Made by a program: the position numbers and the translations under genes
Source: Gp6-AA40 sp035293405
Lineage (GTDB): Bacteria; Acidobacteriota; Vicinamibacteria; Vicinamibacterales; UBA2999
Assembly (NCBI GenBank): GCA_035293405.1
Contig: DATDOE010000079.1
Location: 81,977-145,976, forward strand
Direction of reading: 5' to 3'
DNA length: 64,000 bases
Notes under the pieces: model-generated
The model's input: only the letters and a program-made list of their open reading frames with translations
Databases searched by the model: none
What the model was told of the DNA's origin: nothing
Shown here: in pieces, positions 35,486-43,813 of the stretch
Numbering within the stretch: position 1 is the stretch's first letter
Layout: every line of letters starts with the position of its first letter

Positions 35486-35546
35486 CCGCGGCGAATGGCA
35501 GCAAGCGGCTGATAACGGTTTGCGCTGACTCCCTGCCTGCCAGCCA
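35486..35546. repeat. Dispersed repeat, copy C (tail only)
   Basis: About 60 bases matching the tail of copies A and B (GGCGAATGGCAGCAAGCGGC, then GCGCTGACTCCCTGCCTGCC). It lies downstream of higA, so copies B and C flank the higBA region. Confidence 0.6.
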
Positions 35547-35609
35547 AAACTCTCCGAATCGTTCAAGAGGCGGAACAGACGTGCCGCAAGCAGTTGCGCG
35601 TTCTATTTT

Positions 35610-35731
35610 TCATGACTCGACGCGGGTGAGCGTGATCGTGACCGGGTTGGCGTTCGGACCCGCTGGCGTGCGAACCTGCGTGAGCGTCAATGTATTGCCG
35701 TCGCGCCGGTAGGTGAAGACAGCTCGGCTAC
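35610..35731 (-). pseudogene. C-terminal remnant of a beta-strand protein
   Basis: About 40 codons with good protein character: FTYRRDGNTLTLTQVRTPAG, then NANPVTITLTRVES and a stop. Upstream it meets a stop and there is no start, so only the 3' end of a gene survives, next to dispersed repeat C. The sequence resembles the end of small lipocalin-like hypothetical proteins. Functional product unlikely. Confidence 0.4.
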
Positions 35732-35746
35732 GTCACCGCGGCTTCT

Positions 35747-36418
35747 TCAGATCCGCTCCAATTGACCGCCAAGGTTCGCGTTGACGAGTCTCACGGCATC
35801 GCCGACGCGAATCGTCCCGCCGCGTTTCACGTCCGCATTGAGCGCCAAGCGGCCGCCGAATCGGCGGCCGATATCACGCAGTACCTCAGGGTCTCGGTCC
35901 AAGGTGTCAGGATCCACGGTCGTCATCGGACAGCGTGCGCGCAAGGAGTCGAGTCGCACGATCGCGTCGCCGATGTGCAGCTCGGCGCCTGGCCACTCCA
36001 CTTCGTCCAGACCCCTCACCCCGCCAATCAGGATATTCGGACGCAGGCGGCGGACATCGCGCCCGAAGGCGGCGACGGCACCGTCGGTCGCCACCAGCAG
36101 CGGGAGTACGTCGAAGCGCTCGGTGCCATCAACCTCCTCGAGCCACGCATCATCGCCGCCGGCGACCTTCACGAGCGCAAGGGCGTCGGGGCTGTCCCAC
36201 GGATGGCCATTGATGCGCGGACGGTCATCGGGACCTAAGGTGCCCTGCAACCCCAGGAGCCGATAGTGCCGCCGCGCCGTGCGCACCCCCTCGTGGCCGC
36301 GCACTCGCACGATACGGTCACCGCGAATGCCGTCCGGTCCGATCACCGCCGCCGATAAACGCTCCCCAGCCAGCGTCTTCACCGCGTAGCGCCACAAGCC
36401 CGCGACGTGGAGTGTCAT
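35747..36418 (-). CDS. MOSC domain protein (MOCO-sulfurase C-terminal type)
   Basis: 223 residues. The N-terminus has a MOSC_N-like segment (LHVAGLWRYAVKTLAGERL) and GIRGDRIVRVRG. The C-terminal MOSC domain has the RPNILIGG motif and the conserved cysteine in RARCPMTTVDPDT. These domains bind or transfer sulfur to molybdenum cofactor. It may support the molybdenum hydroxylase at 52.9-56.6 kb, which is not adjacent. Confidence 0.8.
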   Translation of the reverse strand: MTLHVAGLWRYAVKTLAGERLSAAVIGPDGIRGDRIVRVRGHEGVRTARRHYRLLGLQGTLGPDDRPRINGHPWDSPDALALVKVAGGDDAWLEEVDGTERFDVLPLLVATDGAVAAFGRDVRRLRPNILIGGVRGLDEVEWPGAELHIGDAIVRLDSLRARCPMTTVDPDTLDRDPEVLRDIGRRFGGRLALNADVKRGGTIRVGDAVRLVNANLGGQLERI

Positions 36419-36676
36419 GGCGAGACCTCGGCTGTGGCTGGTGGCCGCTCCGGGGAAACCGGATCTCGACTATTCCAGGCGTCCTCGGCGGCCTGGACCT
36501 TCGCCAGAGCGCTCTCACGCGTAAAAGGCGGACGAATCGGGGTCATGAATCCTCGTCAGTGAAGCATGGGTCGCGCGTGATCGCGGGCACAATCGGTGGA
36601 GCGCCCGCAGATGTGATGCCGGGGAGCGTGCCGGTGTGACGAGGGACGTGGTCAAGAGTCAGTAAACTCGGTGAGC

Positions 36677-37123
36677 ATGGTCGTCCCCACGGTGGAGCCG
36701 AGCGATGAGACGCTCGCCGCGCGAGCCGCGGCCGGGGACGACCGTGCCTTCGAGGCGATCGTGGAGCGGTACCAGGGGCGTGTGTATCGCCTGGCGTGCC
36801 GTCTCACGAGCGACACCGACGCGCCCGACGTGCTCCAGGACACCCACGGCGTCCACCTGGCCACGCCGGCCGAACTGCAAGTCGCGTCCCGCGCCGACGA
36901 GCTCCTCGACCGGCAGATTCTCGCCGACAAGGCGCGACGGGGCATCGCGCGGTTGCCCGACATCTATCGGGACGCGTTCGTGCTTCGCGACTTGGAAGAA
37001 ATGTCCACGGCCGATGTGGCGCACGCGCTGGGTGTGGAACCCGCCACAGTACGGCAGCGGGTCCACCGAGCGCGCCTGATGCTGCGGGGGTACTTGAGCG
37101 ACCTCGTCGGGGTGAAGCCATGA
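36677..37123 (+). CDS. ECF sigma factor with internal deletion of region 2.3-2.4
   Basis: 148 residues from ATG 36677 (a GTG at 36671 is the alternative). The start of region 2 is present (ARAAAGDDRAFEAIVERYQG, LACRLTSDTDAPDVLQDTHG). The -10 recognition stretch is missing: it goes directly to TPAELQVASRADELL. Region 4 is intact (RLPDIYRDAFVLRDLEEMST, GVEPATVRQRVHRARL). About 40-50 residues appear deleted relative to the family. It may be inactive or act as a dominant competitor. A zinc-finger gene overlaps its stop. Confidence 0.75.
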   Translation: MVVPTVEPSDETLAARAAAGDDRAFEAIVERYQGRVYRLACRLTSDTDAPDVLQDTHGVHLATPAELQVASRADELLDRQILADKARRGIARLPDIYRDAFVLRDLEEMSTADVAHALGVEPATVRQRVHRARLMLRGYLSDLVGVKP

Positions 37124-37374
37124 AGGAGATCGCCTGCGCGTCTGGCGTCGAGCTGCTGATGGATTATCTGGAGGGCGTGCTGTCCGCGGACCTACGCTCG
37201 GCCCTCGACGCACACGTGGCCGGCTGTCCGCGCTGCGTCGCATTCATCGCGTCCTACCGTGAAACCCCGCGCATCCTGCGGGAGGCAACCGCGACCGCGT
37301 TGCCCGCCGACCTTCAGGCGTCCCTCCGAGCCTTCCTGCGCGCGCAGCGTAGCGTGCCACCGGCGGAGGACTGA
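37120..37374 (+). CDS. zf-HC2 anti-sigma-type small protein
   Basis: 84 residues; the ATG overlaps the sigma stop (ATGA). The zinc-binding motif H-x3-C-x2-C is in DAHVAGCPRCVAF. No transmembrane helix is visible, so it would be a cytoplasmic anti-sigma protein. The C-terminal helix (PADLQASLRAFLRAQ) could contact the sigma factor. It pairs with the truncated sigma factor. Confidence 0.75.
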   Translation: MKEIACASGVELLMDYLEGVLSADLRSALDAHVAGCPRCVAFIASYRETPRILREATATALPADLQASLRAFLRAQRSVPPAED

Positions 37375-37842
37375 GGGACACGCGATCCGCTCGCGGCAGC
37401 GACGCGGCGGCGGTTGTCACCTGGGGCCCGTCTTTCGACTGTCTGCAGCAGCCGGTTCGTCTTTTCAGGAGGCGCGCGCGATCGTTCGCCAAGTGGACGA
37501 CGCGAGATGGGCACTCGAGGTCCACCGAACGAGCCTTCCTCCTGCGGTGCCGTCAGTGACGACTGCTCTGAGATCGTCAACGATCAGGATGGTCGCCATG
37601 CATGTGCCTCCTGAAGATCACGCTGCATGTTGTTGTGCGCAGACGAACCGTTCCGACAACGAACATCAGTGGTGTTGATGGCAATTGGATGTGCCGGAGT
37701 GCACACGCGCCGCACTTACAGAATCGGCTGTCACCCACCGGGTTTGTGATCGAACAGAACCCGCCAGCCACTGCTGGTTCACTGAAAACGGCGTCGTTTG
37801 CCAGTGGCCTTGATATTGCCCACCCGACACTCGCCTACCCCC
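37375..37842. other. Intergenic DNA, nothing recognised
   Basis: About 470 bases between the zinc-finger gene and the Rieske operon. It should contain the Rieske operon promoter, but no clear boxes, RNA gene or terminator are seen. Confidence 0.4.
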
Positions 37843-37854
37843 ATGAGAATCGCT

Positions 37855-38328
37855 ATGTCCGAGACGACCGTGCCCGTATCACGACGCCAGTTCTGCGCAG
37901 GAGCCTGTCAGGCGGCCTGCGGCGCCACATTCGCGACGCTGTTCTCCGCCTGCGGCGGCTCCTCGCCGACCTCGCCAGGCGGCATGACCACAACGCTCGG
38001 CAAGGTGGCCGGCCAGTTTGCGAACTCTCGAGTACAGGTCAGCGTCGCCGGGTCCGCGTTGGCCGACGTGGGCAGTGCCGTCCTGGTCGAGTCCATCGCG
38101 GGCGTGTTCCTGCTGGCGCGAACGAGTGAGACCGCGTTCACGGCGCTCGACGGCGTCTGTACGCATCAGGGCTGCACCATCAGCGACGCCGACGGCGCCA
38201 CCTTCGTCTGTCCGTGCCATGGGTCGCGATACAACCGCAACGGCCAGGTGACGGGCGGCCCTGCCCCGGCGTCACTGCGTCAGTACCCGACCACGTTCAC
38301 CAACGGCGTCGTGACGATCAACGTCTGA
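37855..38328 (+). CDS. Tat-exported Rieske [2Fe-2S] protein
   Basis: 157 residues from ATG 37855 (37843 is an alternative). Twin-arginine signal SRRQF followed by a hydrophobic stretch ending in ATLFSACGG, which could be a lipobox. The Rieske cluster ligands are present: CTHQGC (Cys and His) and CPCHGSRY (Cys and His), with the GGPAPASL loop after them. It would transfer electrons outside the cytoplasmic membrane. The next gene starts one base after the stop. Confidence 0.85.
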   Translation: MSETTVPVSRRQFCAGACQAACGATFATLFSACGGSSPTSPGGMTTTLGKVAGQFANSRVQVSVAGSALADVGSAVLVESIAGVFLLARTSETAFTALDGVCTHQGCTISDADGATFVCPCHGSRYNRNGQVTGGPAPASLRQYPTTFTNGVVTINV

Positions 38329-38329
38329 C

Positions 38330-39799
38330 ATGGCTCAACTCAATCCGGAAATCGACCACCTGCTCCGCCGCGCCGGATTCGGCGTCAGCCTCGCCGACGC
38401 CGACACCTATCGCGACATGTCGCCGATCGCGGCGGTCGCGCATCTCGTCGACTACGAGGGCCGGCCCGACGACGTCGATGAACGCATCGGACGGCCCGAC
38501 CATGTCCAGGTGTCCAAGAAGGACCTCTTCGCGCCGGACATCGACATCGAAGACGCGCGCGAGCGCTGGCTGTTCCGCATGATCCATACGCGGCGTCCGC
38601 TGCAGGAAAAGATGGCGCTGTTCTGGCACAACCACTTCGCCACCGCCTACAGCAAGCTGGCCGCCGACTCCGGCGAGAGGCAGGGGGCCAAGCTGCTCGC
38701 GCACAAGCCCGGCGCGCTGCGCGGGCCGCAGGGACAGATCGAGCTCTTTCGCCAATACGCGCTCGGCAACTTTCGCGATCTCCTGCTTCAGGTGGCGCAG
38801 GATCCCGCGATGGTGATCTGGCTCGATGGCAAGAGCAACACCAAAGCGAAGCCGCAGGAGAACTTCGGCCGCGAAATCATGGAGCTGTTCACGGTCGGCG
38901 TCGGCTACTACACCGAGCCGGACGTCTACGCGGCCGCGCGCGTGTTCACGGGCTGGAACCTGCGGGGATCCGATGACTACCGCAAGGACGAGTACGGAGA
39001 CCTGAACGCCTATCAGGAATTCGTCTACAACGCGAACCAACACGACACCAACGACAAGACGTTCTCGTTCCCGATCTACGGCAACGGCAGCCGGACCATC
39101 GCGGCACGCAGCGAGTCCGCCGGCATGCAGGACGGCATCGACCTGATCACGGCTCTCGCGACTCACCCCGAGACGGCGCGCCGGCTGGCTCGGAAGTTCT
39201 GGAGCGTCTTCATCAGCGAGATTCATCCGCCCGATCCGAACTTCCTGGCGAACGCGGCCGCCACCTACCTGCAGAGCGGCACAGAGATCAGGCCGATGGT
39301 GCGATACGTCCTGACCTCGCCGTGGTTCAACAATCCGACGATGCACCACGCGCGGTATTCGTCGCCGGCGGAATACGTCGTGCGGGCGATCAAGGAAGTG
39401 GGGTGGCAGAACTTGTCGCTCGACAAGGTCCGGTCGCCGTTGGCGGCGATGGGCCAGCAGCTCTTCGAGCCGCCGAACGTCGCCGGATGGCCGCCGGGCG
39501 CGGCGTGGTTCTCGACGGGGACGATGCTGGCGCGCACGAATTTCGCCGCCGCGTTGGCGTCCAGCCAGAAACAATTCATCGCCGCCTCGCTGTCGTCTGA
39601 GGGCGGCACACCGCAGGCGTTGCTTGCGGCGTTGCTCGAGCGTGTGACGCCGGCGCCCCTCGACTCGGGTCCACAGCAGGCGCTGATGTCATACCTCGGT
39701 GGCGCAGGCACCTGGATCGGCGGCGGAGAGCAACTGAACACCAGGGCCGCCGGCCTCGCGCGCCTCCTCGTCGGCTCCTCCGAGTACCAGCTCGTTTAG
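38330..39799 (+). CDS. DUF1800 family protein
   Basis: 489 residues. Typical DUF1800 features: an N-terminal HLLRRAGFG-like motif (DHLLRRAGFGVSLADADTYR), the KMALFWHNHFATAY motif, QENFGREIMELFTVGVGYY, and the FTGWNLRG segment. DUF1800 proteins are paired with DUF1501 proteins in many phyla and are thought to act in secreted or periplasmic processing, with no proven activity. It lies in an operon with the Rieske and DUF1501 genes. Confidence 0.9.
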   Translation: MAQLNPEIDHLLRRAGFGVSLADADTYRDMSPIAAVAHLVDYEGRPDDVDERIGRPDHVQVSKKDLFAPDIDIEDARERWLFRMIHTRRPLQEKMALFWHNHFATAYSKLAADSGERQGAKLLAHKPGALRGPQGQIELFRQYALGNFRDLLLQVAQDPAMVIWLDGKSNTKAKPQENFGREIMELFTVGVGYYTEPDVYAAARVFTGWNLRGSDDYRKDEYGDLNAYQEFVYNANQHDTNDKTFSFPIYGNGSRTIAARSESAGMQDGIDLITALATHPETARRLARKFWSVFISEIHPPDPNFLANAAATYLQSGTEIRPMVRYVLTSPWFNNPTMHHARYSSPAEYVVRAIKEVGWQNLSLDKVRSPLAAMGQQLFEPPNVAGWPPGAAWFSTGTMLARTNFAAALASSQKQFIAASLSSEGGTPQALLAALLERVTPAPLDSGPQQALMSYLGGAGTWIGGGEQLNTRAAGLARLLVGSSEYQLV

Positions 39800-39812
39800 A
39801 AGGACAGCGACC

Positions 39813-41066
39813 ATGGCCGTATCTCGACGACTCTTCATTCGTAACGGTGTCGCGACCCTCACGGTCGGGCTCACCGCGCCATCCTTCTTGAACGCCATCG
39901 CGGAGGCACAGGGCCTCCGGAATCGGAATCTCGTCGTTGTCTACCTTGGCGGTGGCAACGATGCGTTGAATACGCTGATCTCCTATCGCGACGCGGCCTA
40001 TTACAGCCGCCGTCCCAGCATTGCCATCCCCGCAGGGCAGGTACTGCAGGTGGGTTCCGACGCGGCCGGGCAGGCGCTCGGTCTGCATCCGCGGCTTGGC
40101 GGTCTGTTGAACATCTTCAACGAAGGACGCCTGGCGCTCGTGCAGCGCAGCGGATACGCAAACTCGAGCCGGTCCCACTTCGAAGGCGGTGACATCTGGG
40201 GGACTGCCAACCCGCAGTCATCGACCGGGTCGGGCTGGCTCGGTCGCTATCTCGATACGCTCCCTCGGCCGCTCGACGCGCTCGCCGCCTGGAACACAAC
40301 GGCGGAAACGCCTCGTGCGCTCGTTTCCGGGGTCAGCGGTGTGCCCGCGATCCCGAACGCGGGCACGTATACCTATGCGAGCCCGAACCGCGGTGTGGCC
40401 CAACAGCAGGAACGCGCGGCCGCGCAGACCATGGCGTCCAACCCGGCGAGCGGGCGGCCGCATCTCGCGTTCGTGAACAGCACCAGCCTTGGGGCCCTCG
40501 AGACGCTCGACCGCGTGGCGCTGGCGCAGTCGTATACGCCGACGCTTGCGTATCCGAACAACGGCTTCGGGCTCACGATGCGCACCGTGGCCGGCGCGAT
40601 CGTGCGCGGCATTGGTTCACGGGTGTTCTGGGTGCAGACCGGCGGCTTTGACACGCACGCAGGACAGGGCGCGGGGGGCGGCGCGTACGGCAATCTCATG
40701 GGCAACCTGGGTGATGGACTCGCGGCGTTCTACACCGACGTGCGCAACCAGGGCCTGGCCAGCGACACGACCGTGGTCGTCTTCTCCGAATTCGGCCGGC
40801 GCATTTCAGAGAACGGCAGCGCGGGCACCGATCACGGCGCCGGTGGCCTGATGATGGTGCTCGGCGGCGCGGTGCGTGGCGGGCTTCACGGTACGGCAGC
40901 ATCCCTAACGCCGGGCCATCCAACGCTCGAAAACAACTCCGGTGACATTCGCTACGAGACCGACTTCCGGTCTGTGTACGCGCGACTGCTGGACCAATGG
41001 CTTGGTGTGAACTCGGTGCCGATTCTGAACGGTGACTTTCGTGCCGGCGCGCCGGCGATCTTCTAA
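39813..41066 (+). CDS. DUF1501 family protein, Tat-exported
   Basis: 417 residues. Twin-arginine signal (VSRRLFIRNGVATLTVGL). The DUF1501 domain shows VVVYLGGGNDALNTLI near the N-terminus, later FWVQTGGFDTHAGQG, and VVVFSEFGRRISENGSAGTD with a DHGAGG metal-site-like motif. The fold is related to alkaline phosphatase/sulfatase proteins. It follows DUF1800 by 13 bases, the standard gene order. Confidence 0.9.
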   Translation: MAVSRRLFIRNGVATLTVGLTAPSFLNAIAEAQGLRNRNLVVVYLGGGNDALNTLISYRDAAYYSRRPSIAIPAGQVLQVGSDAAGQALGLHPRLGGLLNIFNEGRLALVQRSGYANSSRSHFEGGDIWGTANPQSSTGSGWLGRYLDTLPRPLDALAAWNTTAETPRALVSGVSGVPAIPNAGTYTYASPNRGVAQQQERAAAQTMASNPASGRPHLAFVNSTSLGALETLDRVALAQSYTPTLAYPNNGFGLTMRTVAGAIVRGIGSRVFWVQTGGFDTHAGQGAGGGAYGNLMGNLGDGLAAFYTDVRNQGLASDTTVVVFSEFGRRISENGSAGTDHGAGGLMMVLGGAVRGGLHGTAASLTPGHPTLENNSGDIRYETDFRSVYARLLDQWLGVNSVPILNGDFRAGAPAIF

Positions 41067-41075
41067 GGTGCGGGA

Positions 41076-42344
41076 ATGAAGAACGTGAATCGATTCTGTT
41101 TGACGGCGGTCATCCTGGTCGGCATGTCCGGTGCGGCCTCGGCACAGACGCTCGCGAGAGCGGAGGCCACACCCGCGATACCACCGGTGAAGACGGCCAC
41201 ACCCGCTCCTGCGCCGGCAGCCGAGAAGGTGGCGGCCGCACCCGCTCCCGCGCCCACACCCGCGACGGCGGAGGCCACACCCGCTCCCACGCCCACACCG
41301 GCGACGGCGGCGGCCACACCCGCTCCCGAGCCGGCACCCGCGCGGGCGGCGACGCCACCCGCTCCCGAGCAGCAGGCACCGAGACCGGCGGGGGTTGCTC
41401 CCTCTTCAGCGAGCTTCCCCGTCGTGACGTTCGGCATCGCCTCGTTCCTGCAGTACGAGGCCCAGCTGCACGAATCGAACGGCTACAACGCGTTCGACGT
41501 CACCCGCGGCTACCTGAACATCGAGGCGCGACTGAACGACCGCGTGCGCGTCCGGTTCACGCCGAACGTGCGGCCGACGACCGACGCCGACCTCAACCAG
41601 AACCTCGCGCTGCGAATGGAATACGCCTCGCTGGATGTCAGGGCCAGTGACAGCATGTCGATCATGTTCGGCTTGCACGAGATGCCCTGGCTCGCCTTTG
41701 AGGAGTCGGTCAATCGCTACCGTGTCATCGGGCCGTTCTTCTCGGAACGTCTGGGACTGATTCCTGGAGTCACCGATCTCGGCGTGAGCGTCAAGAACCG
41801 CACCGAGCGCACTGATATCCACGTCGGCGTGTATAACGGCGAGGGGCAGGGACGCGCCGAGATCGACAAGTACAAGAGCATCGACGGGCGCGCGACCTTC
41901 CGTCCCTTCTCCGAGGACGGCGAGTTGGGCAATGTGAGCATCTCGGGGTTCTACCAGTACGGCTGGTACGCCCGCGATCGCCCGCGCAACGTGGCCATCG
42001 TGATGGGCAGCTACGAGGTGCCCAACATCGTCCTCACGGCGCAGTATCTGTCGGCGACCGACAACCCGTTCGTCGCCGTTGATGTCCAGCGCCGCGGGAT
42101 GTCGTTCTTCGGTGAACTCCGGCAGGGTCTGACCGGCTGGGCCGGCGTTGGCGGTCTGGACCTCTTCGTGCCGGACGCCAACAACGACGGCGACTCGCGG
42201 CGTCGCCTCGTCTTCGGCGGCGCTCGCTGGAGTCAGGTGGGACGCGCGCGGTTGGGTGTAGTGGTGACGCTCGATCAGACCTATCAAACCAACTCCCAGC
42301 TGCTCGAGCGCCGGCTGCTCGGCCAGACCCATATCGAGTTCTAA
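41076..42344 (+). CDS. Porin-like outer-membrane protein with Ala/Pro/Thr repeat linker
   Basis: 422 residues with a signal peptide (about 1-24, ending in SAAASAQ-like ASAQ). Residues about 28-105 are almost pure ATPAPAPTPAT-type repeats encoded by a tandem DNA repeat. The C-terminal 310 residues form a barrel with strands such as VTFGIASFLQYEAQLHESNG and end in HIEF, the C-terminal Phe expected for assembly by the BAM machinery. It resembles phosphate/carbohydrate-selective porins. It follows DUF1501 by nine bases and is probably cotranscribed. Confidence 0.8.
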   Translation: MKNVNRFCLTAVILVGMSGAASAQTLARAEATPAIPPVKTATPAPAPAAEKVAAAPAPAPTPATAEATPAPTPTPATAAATPAPEPAPARAATPPAPEQQAPRPAGVAPSSASFPVVTFGIASFLQYEAQLHESNGYNAFDVTRGYLNIEARLNDRVRVRFTPNVRPTTDADLNQNLALRMEYASLDVRASDSMSIMFGLHEMPWLAFEESVNRYRVIGPFFSERLGLIPGVTDLGVSVKNRTERTDIHVGVYNGEGQGRAEIDKYKSIDGRATFRPFSEDGELGNVSISGFYQYGWYARDRPRNVAIVMGSYEVPNIVLTAQYLSATDNPFVAVDVQRRGMSFFGELRQGLTGWAGVGGLDLFVPDANNDGDSRRRLVFGGARWSQVGRARLGVVVTLDQTYQTNSQLLERRLLGQTHIEF

Positions 42345-42367
42345 CACGCGTTTCAGTTCACCGTAGA

Positions 42368-42387
42368 GCGCAGGCTTTAGCCTGCGC
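42368..42387. terminator. Terminator-like hairpin between convergent genes
   Basis: GCGCAGGCT (42368-42376) pairs with AGCCTGCGC (42379-42387). It lies between the porin-like gene (+) and the M19 gene (-). No T run follows on the plus strand. Confidence 0.5.
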
Positions 42388-42408
42388 GTTATCGAGAGAC
42401 GGGGGAAG

Positions 42409-43629
42409 CTATTTCGCTTCTGCCTGCAGGCGCCGGGCGACCTCGTCCGCCTCGCGCCACACGCGGAGCACGTTCCCGCCCCACAGCTTCGCGATGTCGG
42501 TCTCGCTGTAACCGCGGCGCACGAGCTCGAGCGTCACGTTGAACGTGTCGGCGGCGCTGTCCCAGCCCTCGATGCCGCCGCCGCCGTCGAAGTCGGACGC
42601 GATCCCGACGTGATCGACCCCAATCAACTTCACCGCATAGTCGATGTGATCGACGAGCTCCTTCACCCCGGGGCGCCCCGGCACGGACAACGGACGCTGC
42701 GCTGGCGCCTCGACGGGACACGGCGCCGATGCGCGGCCGCCCGTCGCATTCCTGACGGGTGCTCGACCGCTATGCGTCCCTGACTTCACATAGGCCGCGT
42801 AGGCGACGATGTGCACGACGCCGCCGTTTTTCTTCATCGCCAACAGCTGCTCGTCGTCCAGATTGCGATTGTGCTCGGCGAGCGCACGGACCGACGAGTG
42901 CGACGCGATGATCGGCGCTTTCGACAGCGTGGCCGCCTGCAGCATCGACGCCTTGGACAGGTGCGATACGTCCACCATCATGCCGAGGCGGTTCATCTCG
43001 GCGATGACCGCACGGCCAAGCGGGCTGATGCCGTCGTTCGGCGCATCGCGCGTGGCTTCACCGGTATGGGAATCAGACAACTGGTTGTGGCCGGTGTGTG
43101 CGAGCGACATGTAGCGCGCTCCGCGCTCGTAGAACTCGCGGACACGCGCGAGGTCGGTACCGACCGGGTAGCCATTCTCGATCCCGATCACCACCACCGT
43201 GCGCCCGCTTTGCGCGATGCGGGTCACCTCGTCAGGCGTGAACGCGAGCCCCGCCTGTTTGGGTGCGATCTGTTCGGTCAGCCGATGCACGGCGTCGAAC
43301 TTCGCGATCGCCTGCCGATAGGCGCCGGCGTAGCCTTCCGGGCTCAGCGGCCCCTGTCCGACCTGAACCGTCATGAACGCGGCGTCGAGTCCGCCCGCTT
43401 CCATCTTCGGCAGATTCACCTGCGTCGTCAGCCGCTGCGTGTAATTGCAGGCGGCCGTGAAATAGGCGGGCTCGATGTCAACGTGGGTGTCGAGCGTGAG
43501 GACACGTCCATGGATCGCGCGGGCGCTGGCAACGAGGGAGGCATCAGGCGCCGGCGCCTGCGCGGCCAGCGGTGCGTCAATGAGGGACGCCACACATGCG
43601 ATCAGCAGTCGACGAAGAGTCAGTTGCAC
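42409..43629 (-). CDS. Membrane dipeptidase, M19 (renal dipeptidase) family, secreted
   Basis: 406 residues from GTG 43629, which begins a signal peptide (VQLTLRRLLIACVASL). Zinc ligands and acid residues are in LTLDTHVDIE, VIGIENGYPVG, MVDVSHLSKA, IIASHSSVRA and GIASDFDGGGG. It hydrolyses dipeptides or D-amino-acid-containing dipeptides outside the cytoplasm. The region between VAYAAYVKSG and VKELVDHIDY is shorter and more Arg/Pro-rich than in homologues I recall, and may be a deletion or frameshift pair. The open frame extends upstream into a histidine-kinase-like fragment. Confidence 0.8.
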   Translation of the reverse strand: MQLTLRRLLIACVASLIDAPLAAQAPAPDASLVASARAIHGRVLTLDTHVDIEPAYFTAACNYTQRLTTQVNLPKMEAGGLDAAFMTVQVGQGPLSPEGYAGAYRQAIAKFDAVHRLTEQIAPKQAGLAFTPDEVTRIAQSGRTVVVIGIENGYPVGTDLARVREFYERGARYMSLAHTGHNQLSDSHTGEATRDAPNDGISPLGRAVIAEMNRLGMMVDVSHLSKASMLQAATLSKAPIIASHSSVRALAEHNRNLDDEQLLAMKKNGGVVHIVAYAAYVKSGTHSGRAPVRNATGGRASAPCPVEAPAQRPLSVPGRPGVKELVDHIDYAVKLIGVDHVGIASDFDGGGGIEGWDSAADTFNVTLELVRRGYSETDIAKLWGGNVLRVWREADEVARRLQAEAK

Positions 43630-43639
43630 GCGTCCGTCC

Positions 43640-43750
43640 ACAGGCTCCAGATCAAGCATCATCTTTCCGGCTTCCACCTTCGACAGGTCGAGGATGTCGT
43701 TGATCAGCGAGAGCGGATGGCGCTCGTGGAGTACCTCAAGACACTGTGAG
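43640..43750 (-). pseudogene. Histidine kinase fragment (HisKA remnant)
   Basis: Just upstream of the M19 start and in the same frame, the translation contains LINDILDLSKVEAGKMMLDL, the standard dimerisation-domain sequence after the phospho-His of hybrid histidine kinases. The rest of the kinase is missing. Probably a deletion scar. Confidence 0.6.
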
Positions 43751-43813
43751 TCCGCGCGGCGGCGCGCCGCGCGCGTTGGCCCCATCGTTCCGTGCGCGGA
43801 CGCCGAGAATCAT

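Noticed and set aside
34319..35546. Integron attC sites flanking toxin-antitoxin cassettes
   Set aside because: The repeats lack the paired RYYYAAC/GTTRRRY core sites and a clear imperfect hairpin, and no IntI gene is seen.
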